A stretch of DNA of 8,552 nucleotides, taken from positions 1 through 8,552 of the forward strand of contig JAJZKX010000057.1 of the NCBI GenBank assembly GCA_021850745.1, given 5' to 3'. The translations under genes were made by a program, and so were the position numbers. The notes beneath the pieces were generated by a model. It was not told the DNA's origin. It made no database searches and saw nothing but the letters and a program-made list of their open reading frames with translations. This document shows positions 1 through 5,569 of the stretch, one piece after another. The DNA comes from Thermoplasmata archaeon (GTDB taxonomy: Archaea > Thermoplasmatota > Thermoplasmata > Thermoplasmatales > Thermoplasmataceae). Position 1 is the first letter of the stretch. Each line of letters starts with the position of its first letter.

Positions 1-2359
1 ACATGTCAGTCTTTGATGCATTGTAGAACCCTGCGGCCAGGCTTGTGGTATCAGTCTTTATTTCACCCGGTATATTGGCCATGGCTGTGTAAAGGCTGGA
101 TATGGCTGCCTGGTCCTGGGACACGTACTTTCCGAGAGTGTTCTTCAGGGAAGCGATGCTGTTCGATGTTGAGTTGCCGAGCTCATAGATCTGCGTCTTC
201 ATGCCTGAATATCCGGATGCAACGGACGTGATCAGTCCCTGCTTGAATGACCCAAGCTGGCTGGAAACCTTCGATACTGCACCTGCTATTGGACCAAGGC
301 TGCTGGAGACTTCATTCTTGATGTCTCCGGGGATTGCCCCGATTGCAGGCATGATTGTGTTTGAGAGGTTTCCTATGTCAGACCTGAAGCTGTTGAAGTG
401 GTCCATAGCTGCGGTTACAGCATTGGAGGCTGAGGATGTTATGGGCTTTACCACGTAGTTGGTTGCCGTGTGCGTTGCTGACCCGATTGCATTGCTTATG
501 GACGATCCGCCATTGGACAGCCAGCTCCCCACTGCGGATCCCGCTGATGTCAGGCCGCCGAACAGTGACCCGAAGCTGAATCCCTGCGATGCGAATATGG
601 GTAGGCCTCCGGAAAACCCTGCAATAACGAATGTCGGGACTATGACGGCTCCCCCTGCAATGAATGCACCCTGGGCGAATCCTGCCGCCTGGACGGAAGC
701 GAACACTGCACCTGTGGCCGGGTCGATGATCTCATTTCCCTCTATCTGGGGTGCGTATGCCTGCCCCTGGAAATAGAAGTCACCCGCGAATGCACCTGCA
801 ACTATGGCGGTTGTATTCGTGTCGACCAGTGAAAGGTTTGTGGCTTTCAGAGTGGCTGCAACCCCATTGTCAAAGTAGTTCCTTACTGCGCTGGCATCCC
901 CCTTGGTGAGGTTTGTTGTCAGCTGCACTGACCCTACGGTGTAACCCATTATGGTTATGTCCGTGTAGTTCGTCAGTATGCCCGTGTCTACAGTGGCCTT
1001 GACTGCTGAATAGTTCTTCAGGAAACTCATGATCGCACTGCTGATTCCAGTGGAGTTCCAAACGGCAATGTGTATGTTGGCGTTCACAACATTGTTGTTC
1101 TGCTGGGTTGTTGCGAAGGTCTGGAAACCTGATGTGGAATTAAGCGACTGGTTGCCTGCCTTGAAGTTTGCCTTTGCATAGGACGTGTTGAGCAGCAATG
1201 CATGCAGGACCGTTGAGTTATTGGATGCGAGCACTCCACCTGTGAAGTCCTTGGATCCAACGTTGGTGTTCACATGAATTGCGGTAAGGTTTGGAGCCTG
1301 CTGGTACTGCGTGTCGTTGGTGGCCGTGGGGTCAAAGGGGGCATAGGATGAGCCTGTGTTGACGAATGAGGCTGAACCTGAAACCATCGGGCTCAGTGAG
1401 CTGTCTGCCTGCAGTGCCGGGGATACTGCCGCCGTTGATGAGGAATATGTGCTGTGTGTGGCCACATACATCCAGTCCATCATGAATCCGGAATATTTCT
1501 TTTCCATTGAAGCCTGGAAGGAGGTTACATTGAGCTTGGAGTAGTTCAGGTATTCCTTGGCCATAGTAACACTGGATGTTGCCAGGATGGTGCCGTTTGC
1601 AGTGTTGCTGATGGACGCATTCACGAAGGTGTCAGTCTTGTTTGTGGTTATATACATGCTGTACAGGTAGAAGGTCAGGTTGTGCAGCTTTCCGTTAAAA
1701 CCGTTCTTGTCCGTGAAGCTTGCAGATGTTGCGTTCCTGTATCCGGAGCCTCCGGTCCCTGCTCCGACTTTATAGTAGTTAAGTGTCGCGGTTCCTGTTC
1801 CCGGGGCGATATTGATCCAGGTCATATTTACTGCATTGCCGCTCGTTGTGGTTGAGCTTGATGTTGGCAACCCGGACTGTGCTTCTGCGGACAGGACATA
1901 GTTGTATGATTCTGTGGAAGTTCCATTGTAGGCCAGCCTTGCCTCTGAGAATGCATAGGCTTCTGATCCTTTATCCTTGGAGAAATTGTATGCAGCCTGT
2001 GAAAAGTTCGCAGCTGTGTACGTTGCTCCGTCATGGTACAGTGTCTGGTACGTTGACCCTCCGCTGCCGTTTGTTATTTCCGTTCCCTTTGCTACGGTGA
2101 AGGACGGATGATCTGCTGAAAGATTGTATCCTCCTCTAAATATACCCATTTGTGGGGGCTGTGTTATGAAAGTCAGATCAGAGAACGTTACGTTGAGGGA
2201 GGTGTTGACACCGGTGGGAACCAGAGTGTTCCCTGCATCAATAGCTGTCAGGTTTACCTGCCTGTGCCCCACTGCGTATGCAAATGTCAGGGAGGCCAGG
2301 ACAAGAGCGACCAGCACAAGGAAGGTCGCAATCTTCTGGGGCGGTTTCTTCTCTTTCAT
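1..2359 (-). CDS. Large exported sequon-rich surface protein (3' end outside window)
   Basis: One uninterrupted minus-strand frame runs from the start to the left window edge, giving 786 codons without a stop; the C-terminus is missing. The N-terminus has a basic stretch (MKEKKPPQK) followed by a hydrophobic segment at about residues 10-28 ending in FAYA, a signal peptide or N-terminal anchor. The body is rich in Ser, Thr, Asn and Gly and carries about 30 Asn-X-Ser/Thr sequons, as expected for a glycosylated archaeal surface protein. A second hydrophobic Gly/Ala-rich stretch lies at about residues 558-586. The last ~120 visible residues look helical and contain two related segments, IPGDIK and IPGEIK, about 87 residues apart. 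I do not recognise a family; a virion spike, adhesin or S-layer-like protein are guesses. The start at 2359 is chosen for its short basic n-region and an AAAGGT six bases upstream. An in-frame ATG at 2404 would add 15 residues, and an in-frame TGA lies 21 bases further upstream. Confidence 0.85.
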   Translation of the reverse strand, partial: MKEKKPPQKIATFLVLVALVLASLTFAYAVGHRQVNLTAIDAGNTLVPTGVNTSLNVTFSDLTFITQPPQMGIFRGGYNLSADHPSFTVAKGTEITNGSGGSTYQTLYHDGATYTAANFSQAAYNFSKDKGSEAYAFSEARLAYNGTSTESYNYVLSAEAQSGLPTSSSTTTSGNAVNMTWINIAPGTGTATLNYYKVGAGTGGSGYRNATSASFTDKNGFNGKLHNLTFYLYSMYITTNKTDTFVNASISNTANGTILATSSVTMAKEYLNYSKLNVTSFQASMEKKYSGFMMDWMYVATHSTYSSSTAAVSPALQADSSLSPMVSGSASFVNTGSSYAPFDPTATNDTQYQQAPNLTAIHVNTNVGSKDFTGGVLASNNSTVLHALLLNTSYAKANFKAGNQSLNSTSGFQTFATTQQNNNVVNANIHIAVWNSTGISSAIMSFLKNYSAVKATVDTGILTNYTDITIMGYTVGSVQLTTNLTKGDASAVRNYFDNGVAATLKATNLSLVDTNTTAIVAGAFAGDFYFQGQAYAPQIEGNEIIDPATGAVFASVQAAGFAQGAFIAGGAVIVPTFVIAGFSGGLPIFASQGFSFGSLFGGLTSAGSAVGSWLSNGGSSISNAIGSATHTATNYVVKPITSSASNAVTAAMDHFNSFRSDIGNLSNTIMPAIGAIPGDIKNEVSSSLGPIAGAVSKVSSQLGSFKQGLITSVASGYSGMKTQIYELGNSTSNSIASLKNTLGKYVSQDQAAISSLYTAMANIPGEIKTDTTSLAAGFYNASKTDM

Positions 2360-2401
2360 TATGGTACCTTTGGGACTGTAATCTGCGACAACAGGCTTTA
2401 G

Positions 2402-2470
2402 CATGGCATTGTTCAATGCCCATGCTCAATGCCATTGCACAATGCCATTGGACGTGGGCATTGTAATGGG
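2402..2470. repeat. Three tandem 13-bp repeats flanked by inverted copies
   Basis: Three units with a strict 13-bp period begin at 2414, 2427 and 2440. The last two share CAATGCCATTG exactly; the first reads CAATGCCCATG. The core is nearly self-complementary (CAAT-GCC-ATTG). Inverted copies GGCATTG lie at 2405-2411 and 2457-2463, so 2402-2424 can also fold as a hairpin with one bulge. The block sits between the divergent starts of the large exported protein and the plus-strand gene at 2491. This placement suggests an operator for both genes or an iteron-type site; no TATA box is obvious beside it. Confidence 0.8.
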
Positions 2471-2490
2471 CTTTCAGTTCATGGCAGGAC

Positions 2491-3030
2491 ATGGCAGATG
2501 AGTGCGGGCCCGGGTACTACAGAGACCATGAGACCGGAGAATGCAGGAAATCCATAACAACCAGCACCGAAAGGAAAGGGACATTCGGGGAGGGTTTCCT
2601 GTCTGAGCCACAGGATAAGGAATACGAGAAAATCGACCAGATCGAGAAGAAGGAATCGCCTGGACTGGTTGTAAAGCAGACTGCGGCTATGAATTCCTGG
2701 ACCTCCCGGGACAGAAAGGGGAGCGAACACAGGCATGCACACAGCGACCTGGAATATGCTGAAAAGATAGAGGCCCGGGAAGATCCCGGAAGAGGAAGCG
2801 ATCCAGGCGAGGCCCGCCGGGAGGGGCACCATGAGAGAGGGGGTGAAATGGAAATGGAAAAATGCGGACCCGGGGAGGAATACATCAAAGGCTATACCAA
2901 GGATGACGGGACCAGGGTTGACGGTTACTGCAGGAAGAAGCATGACCACCTGACGGAACACGACAGGAGAGTGGACCGGAAGAACGGGAAGAAAGCAGGA
3001 CGCTCAAGCGCCGGAAGAAGGAGAGAGTAA
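2491..3030 (+). CDS. Highly charged protein with two CGPG...CRK modules
   Basis: The 179-residue product is very hydrophilic, full of Glu, Lys, Arg, Asp and His, and has a basic C-terminal tail (about residues 159-178). Two related Cys modules bracket it: residues 4-20 read ECGPGYYRDHETGECRK, and residues 124-150 start CGPGEEYIKGYTKDDGT and end DGYCRK. The second contains a YxKGYT-x-DDGT-x-V signature that resembles short motifs I recall from phage and large-DNA-virus proteins; this is memory, not a search. The Cys pairs (C5/C18, C125/C147) could bind metal or form disulfides. No signal peptide or membrane segment is seen. It is the only plus-strand gene here, divergent from the large surface protein and convergent with the winged-helix gene. 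The start has a weak AGGA a few bases upstream. A nucleic-acid-binding or minor virion protein is plausible but unproven. Arg codons AGG/AGA match the neighbours. Confidence 0.75.
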   Translation: MADECGPGYYRDHETGECRKSITTSTERKGTFGEGFLSEPQDKEYEKIDQIEKKESPGLVVKQTAAMNSWTSRDRKGSEHRHAHSDLEYAEKIEAREDPGRGSDPGEARREGHHERGGEMEMEKCGPGEEYIKGYTKDDGTRVDGYCRKKHDHLTEHDRRVDRKNGKKAGRSSAGRRRE

Positions 3031-3057
3031 AATTCCCTAATTTTTTTATTCAAAAAT
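3031..3057. terminator. T-rich spacer between convergent genes, likely bidirectional terminator
   Basis: The 27-bp spacer has a T7 run at 3041-3047 just after the plus-strand stop, and an A5 run at 3052-3056 (T5 on the minus strand) just after the minus-strand stop. Archaeal transcription often ends at such oligo-T tracts without a hairpin. Position and composition support termination of both converging transcripts. Confidence 0.55.
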
Positions 3058-3300
3058 CTACTTTTTAATTTTATATTCGTAATGCCCCGGTGAACCGATT
3101 CTTTCTATGAGCTCCTTGTCCACCAGTTTTCTCAGGTTGAATTCAACGGCCGCGGAGTTCCGCGATATCTCGTCAGTCTTCATGAGCTCTTTCCTGATTT
3201 TCCTGCAGGGGAAGCTGAGTTCAGAATAATGCGAGAGGAACTTCAGGATCTTCTCGAGCTCAGAGCCCTCCTCTATCCTCAGTACCGTTACGATTTCCAT
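3058..3300 (-). CDS. Winged-helix-like DNA-binding protein
   Basis: The 80-residue product begins MEIVTVLRIEEG, and its helical pattern ends in NLRKLVDKELIERIGSPGHYEYKIKK-type residues: a recognition helix followed by a Gly/Pro turn and a beta wing, typical of small archaeal winged-helix transcription regulators. It is the last gene of the minus-strand train. The start at 3300 is chosen because GGGAGGA (3311-3317) lies 10 bases upstream, and because a longer in-frame start at 3339 would run into the 31-codon membrane gene in another frame. The SD is encoded in the last codons of that upstream gene, whose stop is only 4 bases away, so the two are probably coupled. A likely role is autoregulation of the element, for example at one of the repeat clusters; that is inference. 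Confidence 0.72.
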   Translation of the reverse strand: MEIVTVLRIEEGSELEKILKFLSHYSELSFPCRKIRKELMKTDEISRNSAAVEFNLRKLVDKELIERIGSPGHYEYKIKK

Positions 3301-3304
3301 TATT

Positions 3305-3400
3305 TCAGGTTCCTCCCAGGAAGTGCACCATTGCTGCACCTAAAATTATTATTGACATGCCAACTATACCAAGCAAAATTAGCTTTTCGATCACTGTCAT
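3305..3400 (-). CDS. 31-aa single-helix membrane microprotein
   Basis: This short gene encodes MTVIEKLILLGIVGMSIIIL followed by GAAMVHFLGGT. Residues 7-24 form one uninterrupted hydrophobic helix, so it should be a single-pass membrane peptide. Its ribosome binding site is excellent: GGGAGG at 3406-3411, five bases before the ATG. It starts 22 bases after the recombinase stop and ends 4 bases before the winged-helix start, whose SD it encodes (GGA GGA). The function is unknown; small viral or toxin-like membrane peptides have this shape, but nothing specific points to either. Confidence 0.62.
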   Translation of the reverse strand: MTVIEKLILLGIVGMSIIILGAAMVHFLGGT

Positions 3401-3422
3401 TGAAGCCTCCCGACAACTTGCT

Positions 3423-4145
3423 TCAATCTGCCCACCTCTTCTGTAGATTTTCCCTCATCTGTTCCCTTGATAGTGCCTCAGGGATTCCTGTTTCTGTCCT
3501 CGATGCAGCATCATGCATTTCTGAGTCAGTCGGAACAGTGTAATGCAGCTGGATTGTCTCGAGTGTGTCCCCGGTCTGCCTCATGATCTGCTCAGTGGTC
3601 CATCCTTTCCTTGCAAGCAGTTTGATGCAGCTGGATCTGAGTGCATGGAAAGGCCTGTTCTCGAGGCCGGATGCCTGAAGCCAATGCTGAAATATGTCAT
3701 AGGCAGATCTCCCGGTCAAGTGGGTTTTTGAGGAAATCTCCCCTATTTTCTGATGCCTTCCCGGAAAGAGATATCTCTCATGGGTATCCAGGGTATTCAC
3801 ATACATGGACAGAATATTGAGAGTATCCGGATTGAGCCAGACCGCCCACTGCCTTCGCTTCTTTGTTTCATAGAATTTCACGGTCCCGAGGTTCCAGTCT
3901 ATATTGTGGATCTCGATTGCGACAATATCCTCCCTGCGGATCCCGGTGAATGCTGCAAGCTTGATGAGTGCAAGGTCCCGGATGCTTGTTATATTTGAAT
4001 AAACCTTCTGCAGCTGCTCCTCGTTCAGGCTGAACTTCCCGATCTGGCCTCTTTTCCACTCCTGGCGTTCCTGTTTTTTCCTCATTCTCTGCTCAAAGGC
4101 CTTCAGGTCCAGTTTCACAGTTTTTGATTTTGGAATTTCAGGCAC
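3423..4145 (-). CDS. Tyrosine recombinase (integrase), short N-terminus
   Basis: A 240-residue phage/Xer-type site-specific recombinase that cuts and rejoins DNA through a 3'-phosphotyrosine. The catalytic set is visible in order: R70 in TGIRRED, a beta-hairpin Lys at about 95 in ETKKRR, H167 and R170 in HALRSS, and the nucleophile Y202 in LHYTVP. The usual second His/Trp before the Tyr appears to be Asp (TGDT, D193 by my alignment by eye). Only about 40 residues precede the catalytic domain, too few for a full core-binding domain, so this is a minimal or N-terminally shortened form. It most likely integrates or excises the element. The called start is a GTG that overlaps the stop of the 43-aa gene; AGGAGG overlaps that GTG, so initiation may really be slightly downstream. 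The C-terminal tail past Y202 is polar and helical. Confidence 0.9.
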   Translation of the reverse strand: MPEIPKSKTVKLDLKAFEQRMRKKQERQEWKRGQIGKFSLNEEQLQKVYSNITSIRDLALIKLAAFTGIRREDIVAIEIHNIDWNLGTVKFYETKKRRQWAVWLNPDTLNILSMYVNTLDTHERYLFPGRHQKIGEISSKTHLTGRSAYDIFQHWLQASGLENRPFHALRSSCIKLLARKGWTTEQIMRQTGDTLETIQLHYTVPTDSEMHDAASRTETGIPEALSREQMRENLQKRWAD

Positions 4146-4269
4146 CTCCTATGGCTGATATCATCACTTCCGCTTTTGGCTCAATACGTGAAGTCAGTTC
4201 GGATATCCGGCGGATATTCCCCATATGGATGGGGCTGACTTCCTTTAATACGGGTTTTAGGAAGTTCAT
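4138..4269 (-). CDS. 43-aa hypothetical protein between exported protein and recombinase
   Basis: A 43-codon gene starting MNFLKPVLKEVSPIHMGNIR and ending MISAIGGA. Its ATG overlaps the stop of the upstream 218-aa gene (ATGA), and GGAGGT (4276-4281) lies six bases upstream, an ideal arrangement for coupled translation. Its own end overlaps the recombinase start and carries AGGAGG. The product is amphipathic with several basic residues and no recognised motif. It could be an excisionase-like accessory given its place before the integrase, but no sequence feature proves that. It is in a different frame from the recombinase. Confidence 0.6.
   Translation of the reverse strand: MNFLKPVLKEVSPIHMGNIRRISELTSRIEPKAEVMISAIGGA
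4145..4150 (-). promoter_or_regulatory. Shine-Dalgarno AGGAGG misplaced relative to the called recombinase GTG
   Basis: AGGAGG overlaps the GTG start by one base, so it cannot serve that codon in the normal way. The in-frame ATT at 4134-4136 (fourth codon) sits 8 bases downstream, the optimal distance, and directly follows the stop of the 43-aa gene. The next in-frame GTG (4116-4118) is 26 bases away. Confidence 0.5.
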
Positions 4270-4922
4270 GATTTAACCTCCAGCTGCAGGTACAGGATCT
4301 GTTCCTTTATGGCTGTGATTTCTCCGAGGCCTGATACAAGTTCATTAAGCAATGTGTTTGCCAGGGGAACGTCTGAAACATTCTGGCCTGTTACGTTTGC
4401 CGATGCGACTATGCCTGCCAGTTCTACCAGGTAGGATGAATCATAATAGAGGGCCCCTGAAAATGTATGGAGGGTTATGCTGTCGAGCTTTGCCGTTCCG
4501 TTGGGTAGGCCCGAGGAATTGTAGAACATTTCAATGGCCTGCCCGTAGGTTGTCTGGAAATAAGGGAAGGACCCCATGGAGCTTGTTCCTCCCGGGACGT
4601 CCTGGAGAATGAAGGTTGTATTTGCCTCGAGATAATTTATGTACTGAGAAGTGTTGAGCCCGGGATCCTTTGTAAGGTTGTACATCACTTGTACGTACGC
4701 TGTGGTGACATTGTAATTTGAGAACAGGTTCTGGACAGTCTGCAGGGTTATGGTTTCATTTCTGGAGGTGTTGTTATGTTCCTGGTGCAGCTGTGAGATC
4801 ACGGATTTGTCATAGCTGATGATTCCTTCCTGGTAATTGATTGCAGCAATGCCTACCCCGCCTAATATGATTATTGCGGCCAGCATTGGAGCAACTATTC
4901 CCCATGGCATCTTATTTTTCAT
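4266..4922 (-). CDS. 218-aa membrane-anchored, sequon-rich exported protein
   Basis: The N-terminus MKNKMPWGIVAPMLAAIIIL continues the hydrophobic stretch to about residue 28, an uncleaved anchor or signal peptide. The rest is extracytoplasmic in character and carries 11 Asn-X-Ser/Thr sequons (N50, 51, 55, 71, 82, 90, 101, 135, 141, 176 and 181), implying heavy N-glycosylation. Tyr, Asn, Thr and Ser are enriched. The last 30 residues are a predicted amphipathic helix ending LQLEVKS. No catalytic motif or known family is recognised. The style matches the large protein at the left edge, so both may build a virion or cell-surface structure. A GAGGT lies about eight bases upstream of the ATG. The stop overlaps the next gene by four bases. 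Confidence 0.82.
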   Translation of the reverse strand: MKNKMPWGIVAPMLAAIIILGGVGIAAINYQEGIISYDKSVISQLHQEHNNTSRNETITLQTVQNLFSNYNVTTAYVQVMYNLTKDPGLNTSQYINYLEANTTFILQDVPGGTSSMGSFPYFQTTYGQAIEMFYNSSGLPNGTAKLDSITLHTFSGALYYDSSYLVELAGIVASANVTGQNVSDVPLANTLLNELVSGLGEITAIKEQILYLQLEVKS

Positions 4923-4994
4923 CTATGATAACCTCACCCTGTACTGCCAGTCTTCCCCTTCTTCTTTGCAATTCATATATTCACATTTGTGCAC
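4923..4994 (-). CDS. Possible 23-aa microprotein with CxxxxC
   Basis: The 72-base gap between the nuclease stop and the next ATG is exactly one 24-codon open frame: GTG follows the nuclease TAA with no gap, and its TAG directly precedes the next ATG. It reads MHKCEYMNCKEEGEDWQY and ends RVRLS. Two Cys (C4, C9) could bind metal. GGAG lies 10 bases before the GTG. Against it: a TATA-like AATATAT lies inside, so the gap could instead be a promoter. Confidence 0.4.
   Translation of the reverse strand: MHKCEYMNCKEEGEDWQYRVRLS
4975..4981 (-). promoter_or_regulatory. Weak TATA-like box upstream of the 218-aa gene
   Basis: AATATAT on the minus strand lies about 53 bases before the ATG at 4922, in the only sizeable spacer of the gene train. 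It could start an internal transcript for the exported protein, recombinase and regulator. No clear BRE is seen, and it overlaps a possible microprotein, so this is tentative. Confidence 0.22.
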
Positions 4995-5411
4995 TTACTT
5001 CACTCTCCTTTCCTTGGACCTCTTAGATCCATTCTCCTTATTTTTTCCAACATTTTTCTTACCTTCCGGTATAGTTTTACCTTCCCCTGCCGATTCGATT
5101 GAATTTGAGGGGGTCTGAGCCCTCCTGATGAGGTACTCGCCCATGGGTTTCATGTCCTTGTAGCAGAACCTTTCGATCTCATTGATGGCCCTGTTGTCCC
5201 TGGCACAGAGGATGCCCTTAGGTTCCCCTGTCCTGTGATCGTGGTCCAGCTGGGCCGTCTGTTTTTCCGACTCCTCACCATTGAGGGCCAGGGGCTTATG
5301 GCAGACCTGACATTCTCCTCCTGCTTTCTCATAAAGATCGATGTATTCCTGGTACGATTCGATCCTGATTCCCCTGTATCTCCATTGCTGCAGCCTTTTC
5401 TTCTGATCCAA
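4995..5411 (-). CDS. Endonuclease VII-like HNH (beta-beta-alpha-Me) nuclease
   Basis: A 138-residue protein with the hallmark of the recombination endonuclease VII family: CQVC (C34, C37), then LDHDHRTG with the catalytic His/Asp cluster at 56-59, then ILCARDNRAI containing C69 and the conserved Asn N73. Family members cut branched DNA such as Holliday junctions, often before virus packaging, or act as HNH homing or nicking enzymes. The second zinc pair is usually CxxC; here it is C69-x-x-D72, an unusual ligand change that may weaken or alter zinc binding. The C-terminal ~45 residues are Lys/Arg/Ser/Gly rich and probably disordered, perhaps DNA-binding. The start is TTG, decided by a very strong AGGAGGAGG eight bases upstream (5420-5428). 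It begins five bases after the 50-aa gene and is probably translated with it. Confidence 0.87.
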   Translation of the reverse strand: MDQKKRLQQWRYRGIRIESYQEYIDLYEKAGGECQVCHKPLALNGEESEKQTAQLDHDHRTGEPKGILCARDNRAINEIERFCYKDMKPMGEYLIRRAQTPSNSIESAGEGKTIPEGKKNVGKNKENGSKRSKERRVK

Positions 5412-5416
5412 TTATT

Positions 5417-5569
5417 TTACCTCCTCCTGACTTCAAGTTTCTGCGTGCATACGCTGATGAGAGTCTCTATGGAGGATTGATCCATTTCCATGAGGAAATC
5501 GTCCTCGTAAGAATGCAGCCGGTTGATCCGGAGTGCCCTGAGATGATTCAGCTGCCCCTGGGTGATCAT
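5417..5569 (-). CDS. 50-aa hypothetical protein between methyltransferase and nuclease
   Basis: A 50-codon gene starting MITQGQLNHLRALRINRLHS and ending KLEVRRR. Its ATG overlaps the methyltransferase stop (ATGA), and GGAGG (5577-5581) is seven bases upstream. The final three Arg codons, AGG AGG AGG, double as the SD of the nuclease gene. The product looks all-helical, basic at both ends and acidic in the middle (YEDDFLMEMD). No known motif is recognised. It may be a small partner of the nuclease or methyltransferase; that rests only on position. Confidence 0.68.
   Translation of the reverse strand: MITQGQLNHLRALRINRLHSYEDDFLMEMDQSSIETLISVCTQKLEVRRR
5420..5428 (-). promoter_or_regulatory. 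Extended Shine-Dalgarno AGGAGGAGG fixing a TTG start
   Basis: This strong site lies 8 bases before the TTG at 5409-5411 and inside the last three Arg codons of the 50-aa gene. No ATG or GTG is available at a suitable distance in the nuclease frame, so it decides the TTG start. Confidence 0.7.

Noticed and set aside
1..2400. Several short plus-strand frames of 60-105 codons
   Set aside because: They lie antisense to one continuous 786-codon minus-strand frame with signal peptide and sequons, and have no motifs of their own.
2360..2404. Upstream ATG at 2404 for the giant exported protein
   Set aside because: Not excluded, but it has no Shine-Dalgarno, abuts the repeat block, and would put a 24-residue tail before the hydrophobic segment. 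The start at 2359 gives a normal signal-type N-terminus.
2479..2961. 160-codon minus-strand frame opposite the charged plus-strand gene
   Set aside because: The product is a hydrophobic, Pro/Phe-rich mirror of a charged sense protein and has no ribosome binding site. The plus strand has repeated Cys modules, so this is a shadow.
3301..3339. Longer winged-helix start adding 13 residues (MQQWCTSWEEPEI)
   Set aside because: It lacks a ribosome binding site and overlaps the 31-codon membrane gene, whereas the start at 3300 has GGGAGGA at a good distance.
4138..4269. 43-aa gene as a frameshifted N-terminal domain of the recombinase
   Set aside because: It has its own perfect SD, start overlap and stop, and shows no core-binding domain pattern, so a separate gene is more likely. 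A frameshift cannot be fully excluded.
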